A stretch of DNA of 11,730 nucleotides, taken from JAAYKM01 sp964411235 (GTDB lineage: Bacteria > Desulfobacterota > Syntrophia > Syntrophales > JAAYKM01). The stretch is taken from the NCBI GenBank assembly GCA_964411235.1, contig CAYPKE010000072.1:1-11730 (forward strand), written 5' to 3'. The notes beneath the pieces were generated by a model. The model saw only the letters and a list, made by a program, of their open reading frames with translations. It had not been told where the DNA came from and searched no databases. The position numbers and the translations under genes were made by a program. Of the stretch, positions 1 through 7,121 are shown one piece after another. Positions within the stretch are counted from its first letter, which is position 1. Each line of letters opens with the position of its first letter.

Positions 1-1580
1 AGGCCATCCTCGCTTTTCGTCTGGAGAACTACCTGACCAAGGAAGAGATTCTGAATCTATATCTCAACTATATCTATCTTGGCCACGGGACCTACGGCAT
101 CGAAGCGGCGGCGCAAGGCTATTTCGGCAAAAGCGCCCGTTACCTAACCCTTTCCGAAGCATCCATGCTGGCCGCCCTGCCCAAAGCCCCCAATGCCTAC
201 TCGCCGTTTCTGCACTACGACAAAGCCCGGGCAAGGCAGGATTATGTGCTGACCCGCATGGCTGAGGATGGATACATCACCCCGGCGCAAAGGGAAGATG
301 CCCTGCGCACGCCCATGCAGCTCCGCTCATTTCGCCCCAAGGAAAAGATCGCCCCTTATTTCGTCGAGCATGTGCGACGCTACGTTCAGGGGAAGTATGG
401 CAGCGACGTGCTGTATAAGGAAGGCCTCGAAATTTATACCACCCTCGACATCGCCATGCAGAAAAGCGCCAACGAAGCGATTGAAAGAGGATTGGCGGAG
501 CTGGAAGGGCGGAGTCGCGCCTCCAGGGAGGCCGTTCAGGGAGCTTTGCTTTGCATGGATGTGAAGACCGGGGCTATCCGGGCGATGGTGGGGGGACGGG
601 ATTTCGGGAGAAGCGAATTTAACCGGGCGACACAAGCCTACCGGCAACCGGGATCAGCGTTCAAGCCCCTCATCTATACGGCGGCCTTCGACAAAGGCCT
701 TACGCCGGCGACGACATTGATTGATGCTCCGATATCTTTCGAAGACCGGTCCCAGGATGACGGTTTCTGGAAGCCGAGGAACTTCGACGGCAAATTCCTG
801 GGGCCCGTTACCCTGAGGACGGCCTTGGTCCAATCCCGTAACGTGGTTACCGTAAAGCTTCTTCAGGAAATCGGTGTGAATTATGCCGTGGCATATGCCA
901 CCAATATGGGTATTACTTCGCCGTTAGCGAAGAACCTTTCGCTGTCCCTTGGTTCGTCCGGCGTTACCTTGCAGGAAATGGTGCGCGCCTACGGGGTGCT
1001 GGCAAACGGCGGCAAGCGCGTTGCACCCTATTTCATCAGGAAGATTGTCGACAGGACAGGCCAGGTGTTTGAAGAGTCTCAAATTGTTGAGGAGCAGGTC
1101 ATCGATCCCAGAATCGCATTTTTGACGACCTATGTTCTGCAGGACGTCGTCGAAAGCGGAACTGGGAGGCGGGTCAGGAGTATTGGCAGACCCGTGGCGG
1201 CGAAAACCGGGACGACCAACGATAACCGGGACGCCTGGTTTATAGGCTTTTCGCCGTCTTTGGTGACGGGGGTCTGGGTCGGGTATGATCAGGAACAAAC
1301 CCTGGGACGGGAAGAGGTCGGCGGCAGGGCGGCGGCACCTATCTGGCTTTACTACATGGAAAAGGCCCTTCAGAGCTATCCTGTTGAAGTCTTTCCGGCA
1401 CCGGAAGGGATTGTGTTTGTCAGAATCGATCCCGAGACCGGCTACGCCGCCGGTCCGGTGACGAAAGGGGCGATTTTTGAAGCGTTTCTGGATGGGACGA
1501 TCCCTGACAGTGCCGTTTACATGAATCCGGACCACCTTCCCGAGGGGATTTACCGCAGCAACGGGGGGGGGCTTTATTAA
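1..1580 (+). CDS. mrcA: Penicillin-binding protein 1A, bifunctional transglycosylase/transpeptidase (5' end missing)
   Basis: Class A PBP that polymerises and cross-links peptidoglycan outside the inner membrane. The frame is open from base 3, so the N-terminal membrane anchor and first part of the glycosyltransferase lie outside the window. The visible part begins in the GT51 domain (RLENYLTKEEILNLYLN, then YGIEAAAQGYFGK). A transpeptidase domain follows with all three active-site motifs: SAFK (nucleophile Ser codon at 654-656), SRN (from 834) and KTGTTN (from 1203). The linker between the two domains is short, so the OB-like insert of the E. coli PBP1A type appears to be absent. The C-terminus is Gly-rich (SNGGGLY) and is encoded by a run of nine G at 1563-1571. 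An ATG at 165 is internal to the GT domain and is not the start. The ilv promoter begins 38 bases after the stop, and I see no terminator directly after this gene. Family assignment is firm; the exact symbol is less so. Confidence 0.93.
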   Translation, partial: AILAFRLENYLTKEEILNLYLNYIYLGHGTYGIEAAAQGYFGKSARYLTLSEASMLAALPKAPNAYSPFLHYDKARARQDYVLTRMAEDGYITPAQREDALRTPMQLRSFRPKEKIAPYFVEHVRRYVQGKYGSDVLYKEGLEIYTTLDIAMQKSANEAIERGLAELEGRSRASREAVQGALLCMDVKTGAIRAMVGGRDFGRSEFNRATQAYRQPGSAFKPLIYTAAFDKGLTPATTLIDAPISFEDRSQDDGFWKPRNFDGKFLGPVTLRTALVQSRNVVTVKLLQEIGVNYAVAYATNMGITSPLAKNLSLSLGSSGVTLQEMVRAYGVLANGGKRVAPYFIRKIVDRTGQVFEESQIVEEQVIDPRIAFLTTYVLQDVVESGTGRRVRSIGRPVAAKTGTTNDNRDAWFIGFSPSLVTGVWVGYDQEQTLGREEVGGRAAAPIWLYYMEKALQSYPVEVFPAPEGIVFVRIDPETGYAAGPVTKGAIFEAFLDGTIPDSAVYMNPDHLPEGIYRSNGGGLY

Positions 1581-1618
1581 AAGCCTCCTTATCCGCGATG
1601 CCGGCTGAAATAAAAAAG

Positions 1619-1647
1619 TTGACAATACCATTATCCTATCGTATTAA
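1619..1647 (+). promoter_or_regulatory. Sigma70 promoter of the ilv leader and operon
   Basis: A perfect -35 box TTGACA (1619-1624) is followed by exactly 17 bases and a -10 box TATTAA (1642-1647). Transcription would start near 1654, about 30 bases before the leader-peptide ATG. It lies between the PBP stop (1580) and the leader peptide, so it can only serve the ilv genes. Recognised by eye; the start site is not measured. Confidence 0.75.
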
Positions 1648-1684
1648 AGCTTGCAAAATCGAAAATCTTTATGAGAAAGCCGTT

Positions 1685-1780
1685 ATGAACCGTCAGTGTA
1701 GCGCCCACGGGCGCCGTTATCCGGGCTTGGTTTCTTTGGTTATCGTATCCAAGGGGACTGCAGCTCGGAAGTATAAATAA
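1685..1780 (+). CDS. Putative ilv leader peptide (31 aa) with Leu/Val/Ile control codons
   Basis: A 31-codon reading frame, ATG at 1685 to TAA at 1780, preceded by a modest ribosome site (GAGAAAG, 1673-1679). Residues 15-21 read LVSLVIV (codons 1727-1747), so six of seven consecutive codons are branched-chain ones. Such clusters are the hallmark of leader peptides in ribosome-mediated attenuation of ilv operons. The cluster overlaps a possible pause hairpin, and the stop codon falls before the first terminator, the geometry this mechanism needs. The frame remains open upstream to 1598, but that would place the start upstream of the promoter, so 1685 is preferred. The peptide itself would have no function after synthesis. 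It is inferred from context, not from similarity to a known peptide. Confidence 0.6.
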   Translation: MNRQCSAHGRRYPGLVSLVIVSKGTAARKYK

Positions 1781-1795
1781 AGTAAATTAGAAACC

Positions 1796-1828
1796 AGCCG
1801 CGGTCCCCCTGAAGAGCCGCGGTTTTTT
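1796..1828 (+). terminator. Attenuator terminator 1
   Basis: Hairpin with arms 1796-1804 and 1816-1824, built on CCGCGG at 1798-1803 and 1817-1822, with an 11-base loop and six T at 1823-1828. It lies 15 bases after the leader-peptide stop. Its 5' arm is also the partner of the antiterminator arm 1753-1765. Confidence 0.65.
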
Positions 1829-1840
1829 GTCTGCAAAAGG

Positions 1841-1867
1841 CCGCTGAAGAATTTTAGCGGTTTTTTT
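1841..1867 (+). terminator. Attenuator terminator 2, in tandem
   Basis: Hairpin of eight pairs (1841-1848 with 1853-1860, one G-U) closing a GAAT tetraloop, followed directly by seven T (1861-1867). It stands 13 bases after terminator 1 and about 135 bases before ilvB. Its 5' arm can pair instead with 1819-1822 plus the T run of terminator 1. Confidence 0.7.
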
Positions 1868-1930
1868 GTTTAGAGGGAAGCCGAACCGGCGACAGGGTCC
1901 CTTTGACGAACTCAAGATAACGGGGCCCGG

Positions 1931-1961
1931 TGTCTGCGGATCGGTTTTGCATCGGCGGACA
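1931..1961 (+). other. Imperfect hairpin in the ilvB 5' leader
   Basis: TGTCTGCGGAT (1931-1941) faces ATCGGCGGACA (1951-1961) with one G-U pair and one G-G mismatch around a nine-base loop. It ends about 25 bases before the ilvB ribosome site and has no T run, so it is not a terminator. It might stabilise the 5' end of the mRNA or affect translation. Function unknown. Confidence 0.35.
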
Positions 1962-2001
1962 GAACGAAAAGATTACAATAAATGAAGAGGAGGCATATCA
2001 C

Positions 2002-3705
2002 GTGAAACTCAAGGGAACACAGATCCTTATGAAATTGCTCGAGCAGGAAAAGGTGGATACCATCTTTGGTTATCCGGGAGGCGCGGTGCTCGATATTTAT
2101 GATGAATTATACAAGAGTCAAATCCGCCATGTTCTGGTTCGTCACGAACAGGGCGCGGTCCACGCCGCCGACGGCTACGCCCGCGCTTCAGGTCACACCG
2201 GGGTGTGCATGGTAACATCGGGGCCGGGAGCAACAAACACTGTAACGGGTATTGCCACGGCCAATATGGATTCAATCCCCCTGGTCGTCTTCACCGGCCA
2301 GGTGGCCACGAACCTGATCGGGAACGATGCGTTTCAGGAGTGCGACATCACAGGGATTACGCGACCTTGTACCAAGCACAACTTTCTCGTGAGAAATATT
2401 GATGATCTGACGGAAACCGTGCGGAAGGCATTTTGGATCGCCCGCTCCGGTCGTCCGGGGCCTGTCCTGGTCGATCTGCCCAAAAATGTGATGGCCTCGG
2501 AGACGGAATTCGATCCCGAACCGCCAAAGCGCAGGAAGATGGAAGTCGCGTATGAACCGATACCCGAAACCTATGATCAGGTTCTGGAGATGATTCGCCA
2601 AGCCAAAAGGCCCGTTCTGATGATTGGCGGTGGGATCATTCTTGGGGGAGCTTCCTCCGAGCTGGTTGCCTTTGCCCGGAAACTGCAGATTCCGGTAACG
2701 GGGACCCTAATGGGCCTGGGCGCGTTTCCCGGAACGGATCCCCTGTGGCTTGGCATGGTGGGGATGCACGGCACCTACTATGCGAATATGTCGGTCTGCA
2801 GTACGGATCTGCTGATCATTATCGGTGCCCGGTGTGACGATCGTGTCACCAGCAAGATCGATTGCTTTGCTTCCGGTGCCAAAATCATCCATGTGGATGT
2901 GGATGAATCTTCCATCGAAAAGAACGTGGCGGTCGATTTGGCGATGGTCAGCGACGCAAAGCGGGCTCTCGGGCACCTGAACCAACTCATCGAGGAAAGA
3001 CGTTTTCAGGTCGATGCCGCTGAGCACCGTGATTGGCTGAACCGGATTCAGGAGTGGAAACAACAGGAACCACTCCGTTACGAGCAGACGGATAAGGTCA
3101 TCAAGCCCCAGTTTGTGATCGAAAAGCTTTATGAGCTGACCAAAGGGGAGGCGATCATTACGACGGAAGTCGGTCAGAACCAGATGTGGGCAGCCCAGTT
3201 TTATCACTTTGACCGGCCCCACACCTTCATCTCCTCCGGCGGTTTGGGGACCATGGGGTACGGCCTTCCGGCTGCCATCGGTGCCCAGTGCGCGCTGCCG
3301 GACAGGTTGGTCGTCGATATTGCCGGAGACGGGAGCATCCAGATGAATATTCAGGAGATGGCTACGGCGGTGCAGTATAAACTGCCCGTGAAAGTGGTTC
3401 TTCTGAACAACGGGTACCTGGGCATGGTGCGGCAGTGGCAGGAATTGTTTTACGACAAGCGCTATTCCCAGACCGATATGACATATCAGCCCGATTTTGT
3501 GAAACTTGCCGAGGCCTACGGGTGGGTTGGTCTCCGGACCGATTCGCCGGCGGAAGTGGAAGCAGTGCTGAAAGAAGGGATCGCGACGCCGCGACCGGTT
3601 TTGATAGATTTCCACGTGGATCGGGAAGAAAAGGTATATCCCATGGTGAAACCGGGAGCCGGTATCAGTGAAATGGTTTTGTGTCCCTGGCGTAAGTGCG
3701 ATTAA
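2002..3705 (+). CDS. ilvB: Acetolactate synthase large (catalytic) subunit
   Basis: The thiamine-diphosphate enzyme that joins two pyruvates to 2-acetolactate, or pyruvate and 2-oxobutyrate to 2-aceto-2-hydroxybutyrate: the first step of valine/leucine/isoleucine synthesis, in the cytoplasm. The product is 567 aa, normal for the family. Visible signatures are GYPGG near residue 23, the catalytic Glu (E49 in RHEQGAVHAADGYAR), a central FAD-binding domain, GGLGTMGYGLPAAIGA, the ThDP/Mg motif starting GDGS at 442 and ending in NNG about 30 residues later, then YLGMVRQWQELFY. The start is GTG 2002, with the ribosome site AGAGGAGG at 1986-1993. An in-frame GTG at 1930 has no ribosome site and would add 24 residues absent from the family. 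It is first gene of ilvBNCD, downstream of the attenuator and 25 bases before ilvN. Confidence 0.97.
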   Translation: MKLKGTQILMKLLEQEKVDTIFGYPGGAVLDIYDELYKSQIRHVLVRHEQGAVHAADGYARASGHTGVCMVTSGPGATNTVTGIATANMDSIPLVVFTGQVATNLIGNDAFQECDITGITRPCTKHNFLVRNIDDLTETVRKAFWIARSGRPGPVLVDLPKNVMASETEFDPEPPKRRKMEVAYEPIPETYDQVLEMIRQAKRPVLMIGGGIILGGASSELVAFARKLQIPVTGTLMGLGAFPGTDPLWLGMVGMHGTYYANMSVCSTDLLIIIGARCDDRVTSKIDCFASGAKIIHVDVDESSIEKNVAVDLAMVSDAKRALGHLNQLIEERRFQVDAAEHRDWLNRIQEWKQQEPLRYEQTDKVIKPQFVIEKLYELTKGEAIITTEVGQNQMWAAQFYHFDRPHTFISSGGLGTMGYGLPAAIGAQCALPDRLVVDIAGDGSIQMNIQEMATAVQYKLPVKVVLLNNGYLGMVRQWQELFYDKRYSQTDMTYQPDFVKLAEAYGWVGLRTDSPAEVEAVLKEGIATPRPVLIDFHVDREEKVYPMVKPGAGISEMVLCPWRKCD

Positions 3706-3730
3706 AATCACTATATAAGAGGAAGAAATC

Positions 3731-4210
3731 ATGGAAAAAAAAGAACACATCATTTCGCTTCTGGTGAAAAACGAACCGGATGTTTTGTCCCGTATTGCCG
3801 GAGCCGTGGGTGGGAAGGGCTATAACATTGAAAGTCTCTGCGTCAATGCCACGGCAGACTACAAGACTTCCAGGATCGTGCTGACCACCAAAGGAAATGC
3901 CGCCACCCTGAACAGGATTGAAAAGCTGCTCAACAAGCTGATCGATGTGATTCAGGTGGATGTTGTCAATCCCGACCGGTTTGTGCAGAAAGAACTGACC
4001 CTGGCAAAAATAAAAATATCCGAAGAGAGCCGGTCAAAACTGGCCGTAGATATTGACAGTTACAAGTGGAAAGTTGTATGGCTGGATGGCAATCACGTGA
4101 TCCTTGAGGTTACGGCGGACAAGGATGAAATGGACCAGATTCTGTCTCACCTGGCCGAGTTGGGGATGGTCGACTACACCCGAACGGGGACCATCGTCAT
4201 CGAGCGTTAG
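3731..4210 (+). CDS. ilvN: Acetolactate synthase small (regulatory) subunit
   Basis: A 159-aa regulatory partner of IlvB that activates it and usually confers feedback inhibition by valine. An N-terminal ACT domain covers about residues 4-78, with the loop GGKGYNIESL near 26-36, where valine binds in known small subunits. A second domain (about 85-159) starts at KELTLAKIKI and ends in YTRTGTIVIER, as in typical ~160-aa bacterial small subunits (IlvN/IlvH type). The ribosome site AGAGGAAG lies just before ATG 3731. The 25-base gap from ilvB indicates co-transcription. Whether this enzyme is valine-sensitive cannot be read from the sequence alone. Confidence 0.96.
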   Translation: MEKKEHIISLLVKNEPDVLSRIAGAVGGKGYNIESLCVNATADYKTSRIVLTTKGNAATLNRIEKLLNKLIDVIQVDVVNPDRFVQKELTLAKIKISEESRSKLAVDIDSYKWKVVWLDGNHVILEVTADKDEMDQILSHLAELGMVDYTRTGTIVIER

Positions 4211-4269
4211 AACGGCACCCGCCGGAATAATGTTGGTTTGGGTAATTACTTGAAATAATTAGAAGACAG

Positions 4270-4281
4270 ATCGATATCGAT
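4270..4281. repeat. Perfect 12-base palindrome upstream of ilvC
   Basis: ATCGATATCGAT at 4270-4281 lies 20 bases before the ilvC start, just ahead of the ribosome site. Another AT-rich inverted repeat (TAATTA either side of a short spacer, near 4243-4261) is next to it. They could be a protein-binding site or chance in an AT-rich gap. Confidence 0.3.
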
Positions 4282-4301
4282 TATTGAGAAGGAGGAAAAG
4301 A

Positions 4302-5351
4302 ATGGCAAAAATTAATTTCGGCGGGGTTTGGGAAGATGTCACGACTTTGGAGGAGTTTCCTCTAGCCAAAGCGAAAGAGGTTCTTAAGGATGAAACAATC
4401 GCCGTTATCGGTTACGGTATCCAGGGTCGTGGTCAGTCTCTGAATATGCGCGACAACGGTTTCCGTGTTATCGTCGGCGAAGGGGATTATAACTGGAACA
4501 AGGCCATCGAAGACGGTTTCGTTCCCGGCGAGACCCTGTTTTCTCCCCTTGAGGCAGCCAAACGGGCAACTATTATCCAATACCTGCTTTCCGATGCCCA
4601 GCAAAAGGAAATGTGGCCGGAAATCAAGGCCTGTCTGAACGAAGGCGACGCCCTCTATTTTTCTCACGGCTTTTCCATCGTTTACAAGGAGCAGACCGGC
4701 GTCATTCCCCCTGCCAACATCGATGTCATCCTGGTTGCCCCCAAGGGTTCGGGACGCACTGTCCGGACGAACTTTCTGGACGGCAGCGGGATCAACTCCA
4801 GTTATGGTGTATTTCAGGATTTCACCGGCAGGGCTACCGAGAGAACGCTGGCGGTGGGGATCGCCATCGGTTCGGGATATCTTTTCCCCACGACGTTCGA
4901 AAAAGAGGTATACAGCGACTTGACGGGGGAAAGAGGCGTGCTGATGGGTTGCCTCGCCGGCGTGATGGAAGCCCAGTATAATGTGCTGCGTGCCAATGGC
5001 CACAGCCCCTCCGAGGCATTCAATGAAACGGTGGAAGAACTCACACAGAGCCTGATTCGCCTGGTTGCAGAGAACGGGATGGACTGGATGTATGCGAATT
5101 GCAGTACAACGGCCCAGCGCGGAGCCCTGGACTGGAAGAATCGGTTCCGGGACGCCGTCGCGCCGGTTTTCGATCAGTTGTACAAAAGTGTTTTGACGGG
5201 GGAGGAAACCAGGATCGTGCTGGAGGCGGGCAATTCACCGGATTATCGCGAGCGTCTGCAGAAGGAGTTGGAGACTATCCGGGACAGCGAGATGTGGCTG
5301 GCGGGGGCGGCGGTCCGCGCGCTGCGCCCCGAAAGAAGAAAGAAGAGTTGA
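4302..5351 (+). CDS. ilvC: Ketol-acid reductoisomerase, yeast Ilv5-like type
   Basis: Mg-dependent enzyme that isomerises and reduces acetohydroxy acids to 2,3-dihydroxy acids, the second common step. The product is 349 aa. The Rossmann motif is GYGIQGRGQ (37-45), with catalytic His in YFSHGF (H122). Metal-ligand positions are in SDLTGERG (D206, E210) and NETVEE (from E242), and substrate Ser is in CSTTAQRG (S268). Several stretches match yeast Ilv5 as I remember it rather than the common ~330-aa bacterial form: INFGG, ILVAPKGSGRTVR, GHSPSEAFNETVEE, RGALDW and LRPE. The cofactor loop after the second strand is VIVGEGDYNW, acidic (E60, D62), where yeast has a longer, basic loop, which suggests NADH preference. 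Start at ATG 4302 after AGGAGG; a TTG at 4284 sits upstream of that site. A 91-base gap from ilvN holds AT-rich palindromes. Confidence 0.96.
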   Translation: MAKINFGGVWEDVTTLEEFPLAKAKEVLKDETIAVIGYGIQGRGQSLNMRDNGFRVIVGEGDYNWNKAIEDGFVPGETLFSPLEAAKRATIIQYLLSDAQQKEMWPEIKACLNEGDALYFSHGFSIVYKEQTGVIPPANIDVILVAPKGSGRTVRTNFLDGSGINSSYGVFQDFTGRATERTLAVGIAIGSGYLFPTTFEKEVYSDLTGERGVLMGCLAGVMEAQYNVLRANGHSPSEAFNETVEELTQSLIRLVAENGMDWMYANCSTTAQRGALDWKNRFRDAVAPVFDQLYKSVLTGEETRIVLEAGNSPDYRERLQKELETIRDSEMWLAGAAVRALRPERRKKS

Positions 5352-5374
5352 GTCCATCCTGGTGGGAGGGGAAT

Positions 5375-7039
5375 ATGCGCAGTGATGCAATGAAAAAAGG
5401 CCTTGAACGGGCACCGCATCGGTCCCTGCTGAAGGCCATGGGCTACACGGACGAGGAAATCGTCCGCCCTTTGATCGGAGTGGTGAATTCCGCCAACGAA
5501 GTTGTTCCGGGACACGTCCACCTTAATATTCTCGCCGAGGATGTCAAGGCCGGGATTCGTTTGGCCGGCGGTACGCCAATTGCTTTTCCCGCCATCGGCA
5601 TCTGCGACGGTCTGGCCATGGGCCACACGGGGATGAAGTATTCCCTGGCAAGTCGTGAACTGATTGCCGATTCAACGGAAGCAATGGCTATGGCTCACCC
5701 CTTCGATGGACTCGTATTGATTCCCAATTGCGACAAGATTGTCCCGGGGCTGTTGATGGCGGCTTTACGAATCAACATCCCCGCCGTCTTCGTAAGCGGT
5801 GGTCCGATGTTGGCGGGAATCCGGGAAGATGGATCATCGGCGGATCTTATCAGTGTTTTTGAGGGTGTCGGCGCCGTCAAGTCAGGGAAGATGCCCCCTA
5901 AAAAACTGAAGGCCCTGGAAGACTGTGCCTGCCCGGGTTGCGGGTCCTGCTCCGGGATGTTCACGGCCAATTCTATGAACTGTGTGACCGAGGCGCTCGG
6001 CCTGGGTCTGCCGGGTAACGGTACCATCCCGGCGGTGGACGCCGCCCGGAGGCGGTTGGCGAAGCAGGCCGGCATAAAGGTCATGGAAATGGTAAAAAAG
6101 CAGATCCGCCCGCGGGACATTGCGACCCTTGATGCTTTCAAGAATGCCCTGGTGGTGGATATGGCCCTGGGCTGCTCGACCAACACGGTCCTTCACATTC
6201 CGGCCATCGCCCATGAGGCGGGAATCAGGCTGGATCTGGATTTGTTTAATGAAATCAGCAGGAAAACGCCGAATCTCTGCCGCATCAGTCCCGCGGGAGC
6301 GCATCATGTGCAGGATCTGCACCGGGCGGGCGGGATTCAGGCGGTCATCAAAAGAATTTCCGCGCTGGGTGTTATCCGAGAGGATGTTCTGACCGTCACG
6401 GGCAAGACATTGAAAGACAATATCCGAGGGGCCAGGGTGCTGGACAGCGATGTCATTCGCCCCCTGGATCAGCCCTACAGCCGGGAAGGCGGCATCGCCA
6501 TTCTCCGGGGGAATCTGGCGCCGGATGGCGCTGTCGTCAAGCAATCGGCCGTGGCGGAATCTATGCTCGTCAATGAAGGGACAGCCCGGGTGTTCGACGG
6601 GGAAGACGCTGCGATTGCCGCCATCCTGGGCGGTCGCATCAAGCCGGGCGATATCGTGGTGATTCGCTATGAAGGACCCAAAGGCGGCCCCGGGATGCGG
6701 GAAATGTTGTCGCCGACGTCGGCGATTGCCGGAATGGGTTTGGATAAGTCAGTGGCTCTTCTCACGGATGGCCGTTTCAGCGGCGGTACCCGGGGCGCAG
6801 CCATCGGGCACATCTCTCCCGAAGCCGCCGAAGGTGGTCCCATCGCGTTTGTCCGTGAGGGCGACCGGATTGCCATCGACATTCCCGCCAAGAAAATCAC
6901 CCTGAAAATAAGCGATGAGGAATTCAAGAAGAGAAAGCAAGGTTTTGTTCCTCCCGAACCGGCAATCAAGACGGGGTACCTGGCCCGTTATGCCAGACTG
7001 GTGACGTCGGCCAGTACCGGGGCGATTTTTGAGGATTAA
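5375..7039 (+). CDS. ilvD: Dihydroxy-acid dehydratase
   Basis: Iron-sulfur dehydratase that converts 2,3-dihydroxyisovalerate and its 3-methyl homologue into the corresponding 2-oxo acids, the third common step. The product is 554 aa, the length of the short bacterial/archaeal IlvD form. Signatures: VNSANEVVPGHVHL (near 37-50), GICDGLAMGHTGM (C77, Mg-ligand D78), PNCDK (C119) and CPGCGSCSGMFTANSMNC (C186, C189, C192). C119 and C192 occupy known cluster-ligand positions. The Cys of the plant-type [2Fe-2S] enzymes (NxxxxCNxH) is absent here, so an oxygen-sensitive [4Fe-4S] type is plausible. GGRIKPGD and GRFSGGTRG mark the C-terminal domain. ATG 5375 follows GGGAGGGG, 23 bases after ilvC; the open frame further upstream overlaps ilvC and is not coding. 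Last gene of the operon. Confidence 0.96.
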   Translation: MRSDAMKKGLERAPHRSLLKAMGYTDEEIVRPLIGVVNSANEVVPGHVHLNILAEDVKAGIRLAGGTPIAFPAIGICDGLAMGHTGMKYSLASRELIADSTEAMAMAHPFDGLVLIPNCDKIVPGLLMAALRINIPAVFVSGGPMLAGIREDGSSADLISVFEGVGAVKSGKMPPKKLKALEDCACPGCGSCSGMFTANSMNCVTEALGLGLPGNGTIPAVDAARRRLAKQAGIKVMEMVKKQIRPRDIATLDAFKNALVVDMALGCSTNTVLHIPAIAHEAGIRLDLDLFNEISRKTPNLCRISPAGAHHVQDLHRAGGIQAVIKRISALGVIREDVLTVTGKTLKDNIRGARVLDSDVIRPLDQPYSREGGIAILRGNLAPDGAVVKQSAVAESMLVNEGTARVFDGEDAAIAAILGGRIKPGDIVVIRYEGPKGGPGMREMLSPTSAIAGMGLDKSVALLTDGRFSGGTRGAAIGHISPEAAEGGPIAFVREGDRIAIDIPAKKITLKISDEEFKKRKQGFVPPEPAIKTGYLARYARLVTSASTGAIFED

Positions 7040-7059
7040 ACGAGTATAGCAGGCAGAAT

Positions 7060-7109
7060 AAAAAAAGGACGCATCAGCGTGTTGAAAACAAACGATGCGT
7101 CCTTTTTTT
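7060..7109. terminator. Bidirectional terminator between ilvD and the cold-shock gene
   Basis: A perfect 16-bp stem (7060-7075 with 7094-7109) carries seven A on the left flank and seven T on the right, around an 18-base loop. It can stop the ilv transcript on the plus strand and the convergent cold-shock transcript on the minus strand. It lies 20 bases after the ilvD stop and 12 bases beyond the cold-shock gene's stop. Confidence 0.92.
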
Positions 7110-7121
7110 GTTTTATTATGA

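Larger units (their letters stand above)
1734..1867 (+). promoter_or_regulatory. Candidate transcription attenuator of the ilv operon
   Basis: Alternative pairings can be traced by hand. (a) 1734-1739 with 1749-1754 (CTTTGG/CCAAGG), over the control codons. (b) 1753-1765 with 1796-1808, 13 positions with one G-U and one A-C mismatch, extendable past a bulge by two pairs. (c) 1796-1804 with 1816-1824, terminator 1. (d) 1819-1828 with 1835-1844, ten pairs including two G-U. (e) 1841-1848 with 1853-1860, terminator 2. Pairing b excludes c, and d excludes both c and e. A ribosome stalled at the Leu/Val/Ile codons would block a, favour b and then d, and let RNA polymerase read into ilvB. The base pairing is read from the sequence; the switching mechanism is inferred. 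Confidence 0.6.

Noticed and set aside
924..1631. Minus-strand open frame (235 codons) opposite the PBP gene
   Set aside because: Shadow of the transpeptidase domain; low-complexity composition and no motif.
1598..1684. N-terminal extension of the leader frame (60-codon version starting at 1598)
   Set aside because: It would start upstream of the promoter at 1619-1647 and so could not be translated from that transcript; the ATG at 1685 fits the leader geometry.
1791..1867. T-box riboswitch for the ilv operon
   Set aside because: The GC-rich CCGCGG arms recall a T-box, but the conserved AGGGTGGNACCGCG sequence is absent, while a leader peptide with control codons is present.
1930..2001. Longer ilvB start at GTG 1930
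   Set aside because: No ribosome site precedes it, it lies in the leader hairpin, and the added residues have no counterpart in the family; GTG 2002 has AGAGGAGG.
2707..3753. Long minus-strand open frame (348 codons) opposite ilvB
   Set aside because: It is antisense to a clear gene, has no recognisable domain, and is explained by codon bias of ilvB.
4284..4301. Longer ilvC start at TTG 4284
   Set aside because: It lies upstream of the strong AGGAGG site that serves ATG 4302, and would encode a basic stub not seen in homologues.
5099..5374. Open frame upstream of ilvD, overlapping the end of ilvC
   Set aside because: The encoded residues are not IlvD-like, and ATG 5375 has a good ribosome site and gives the family length.
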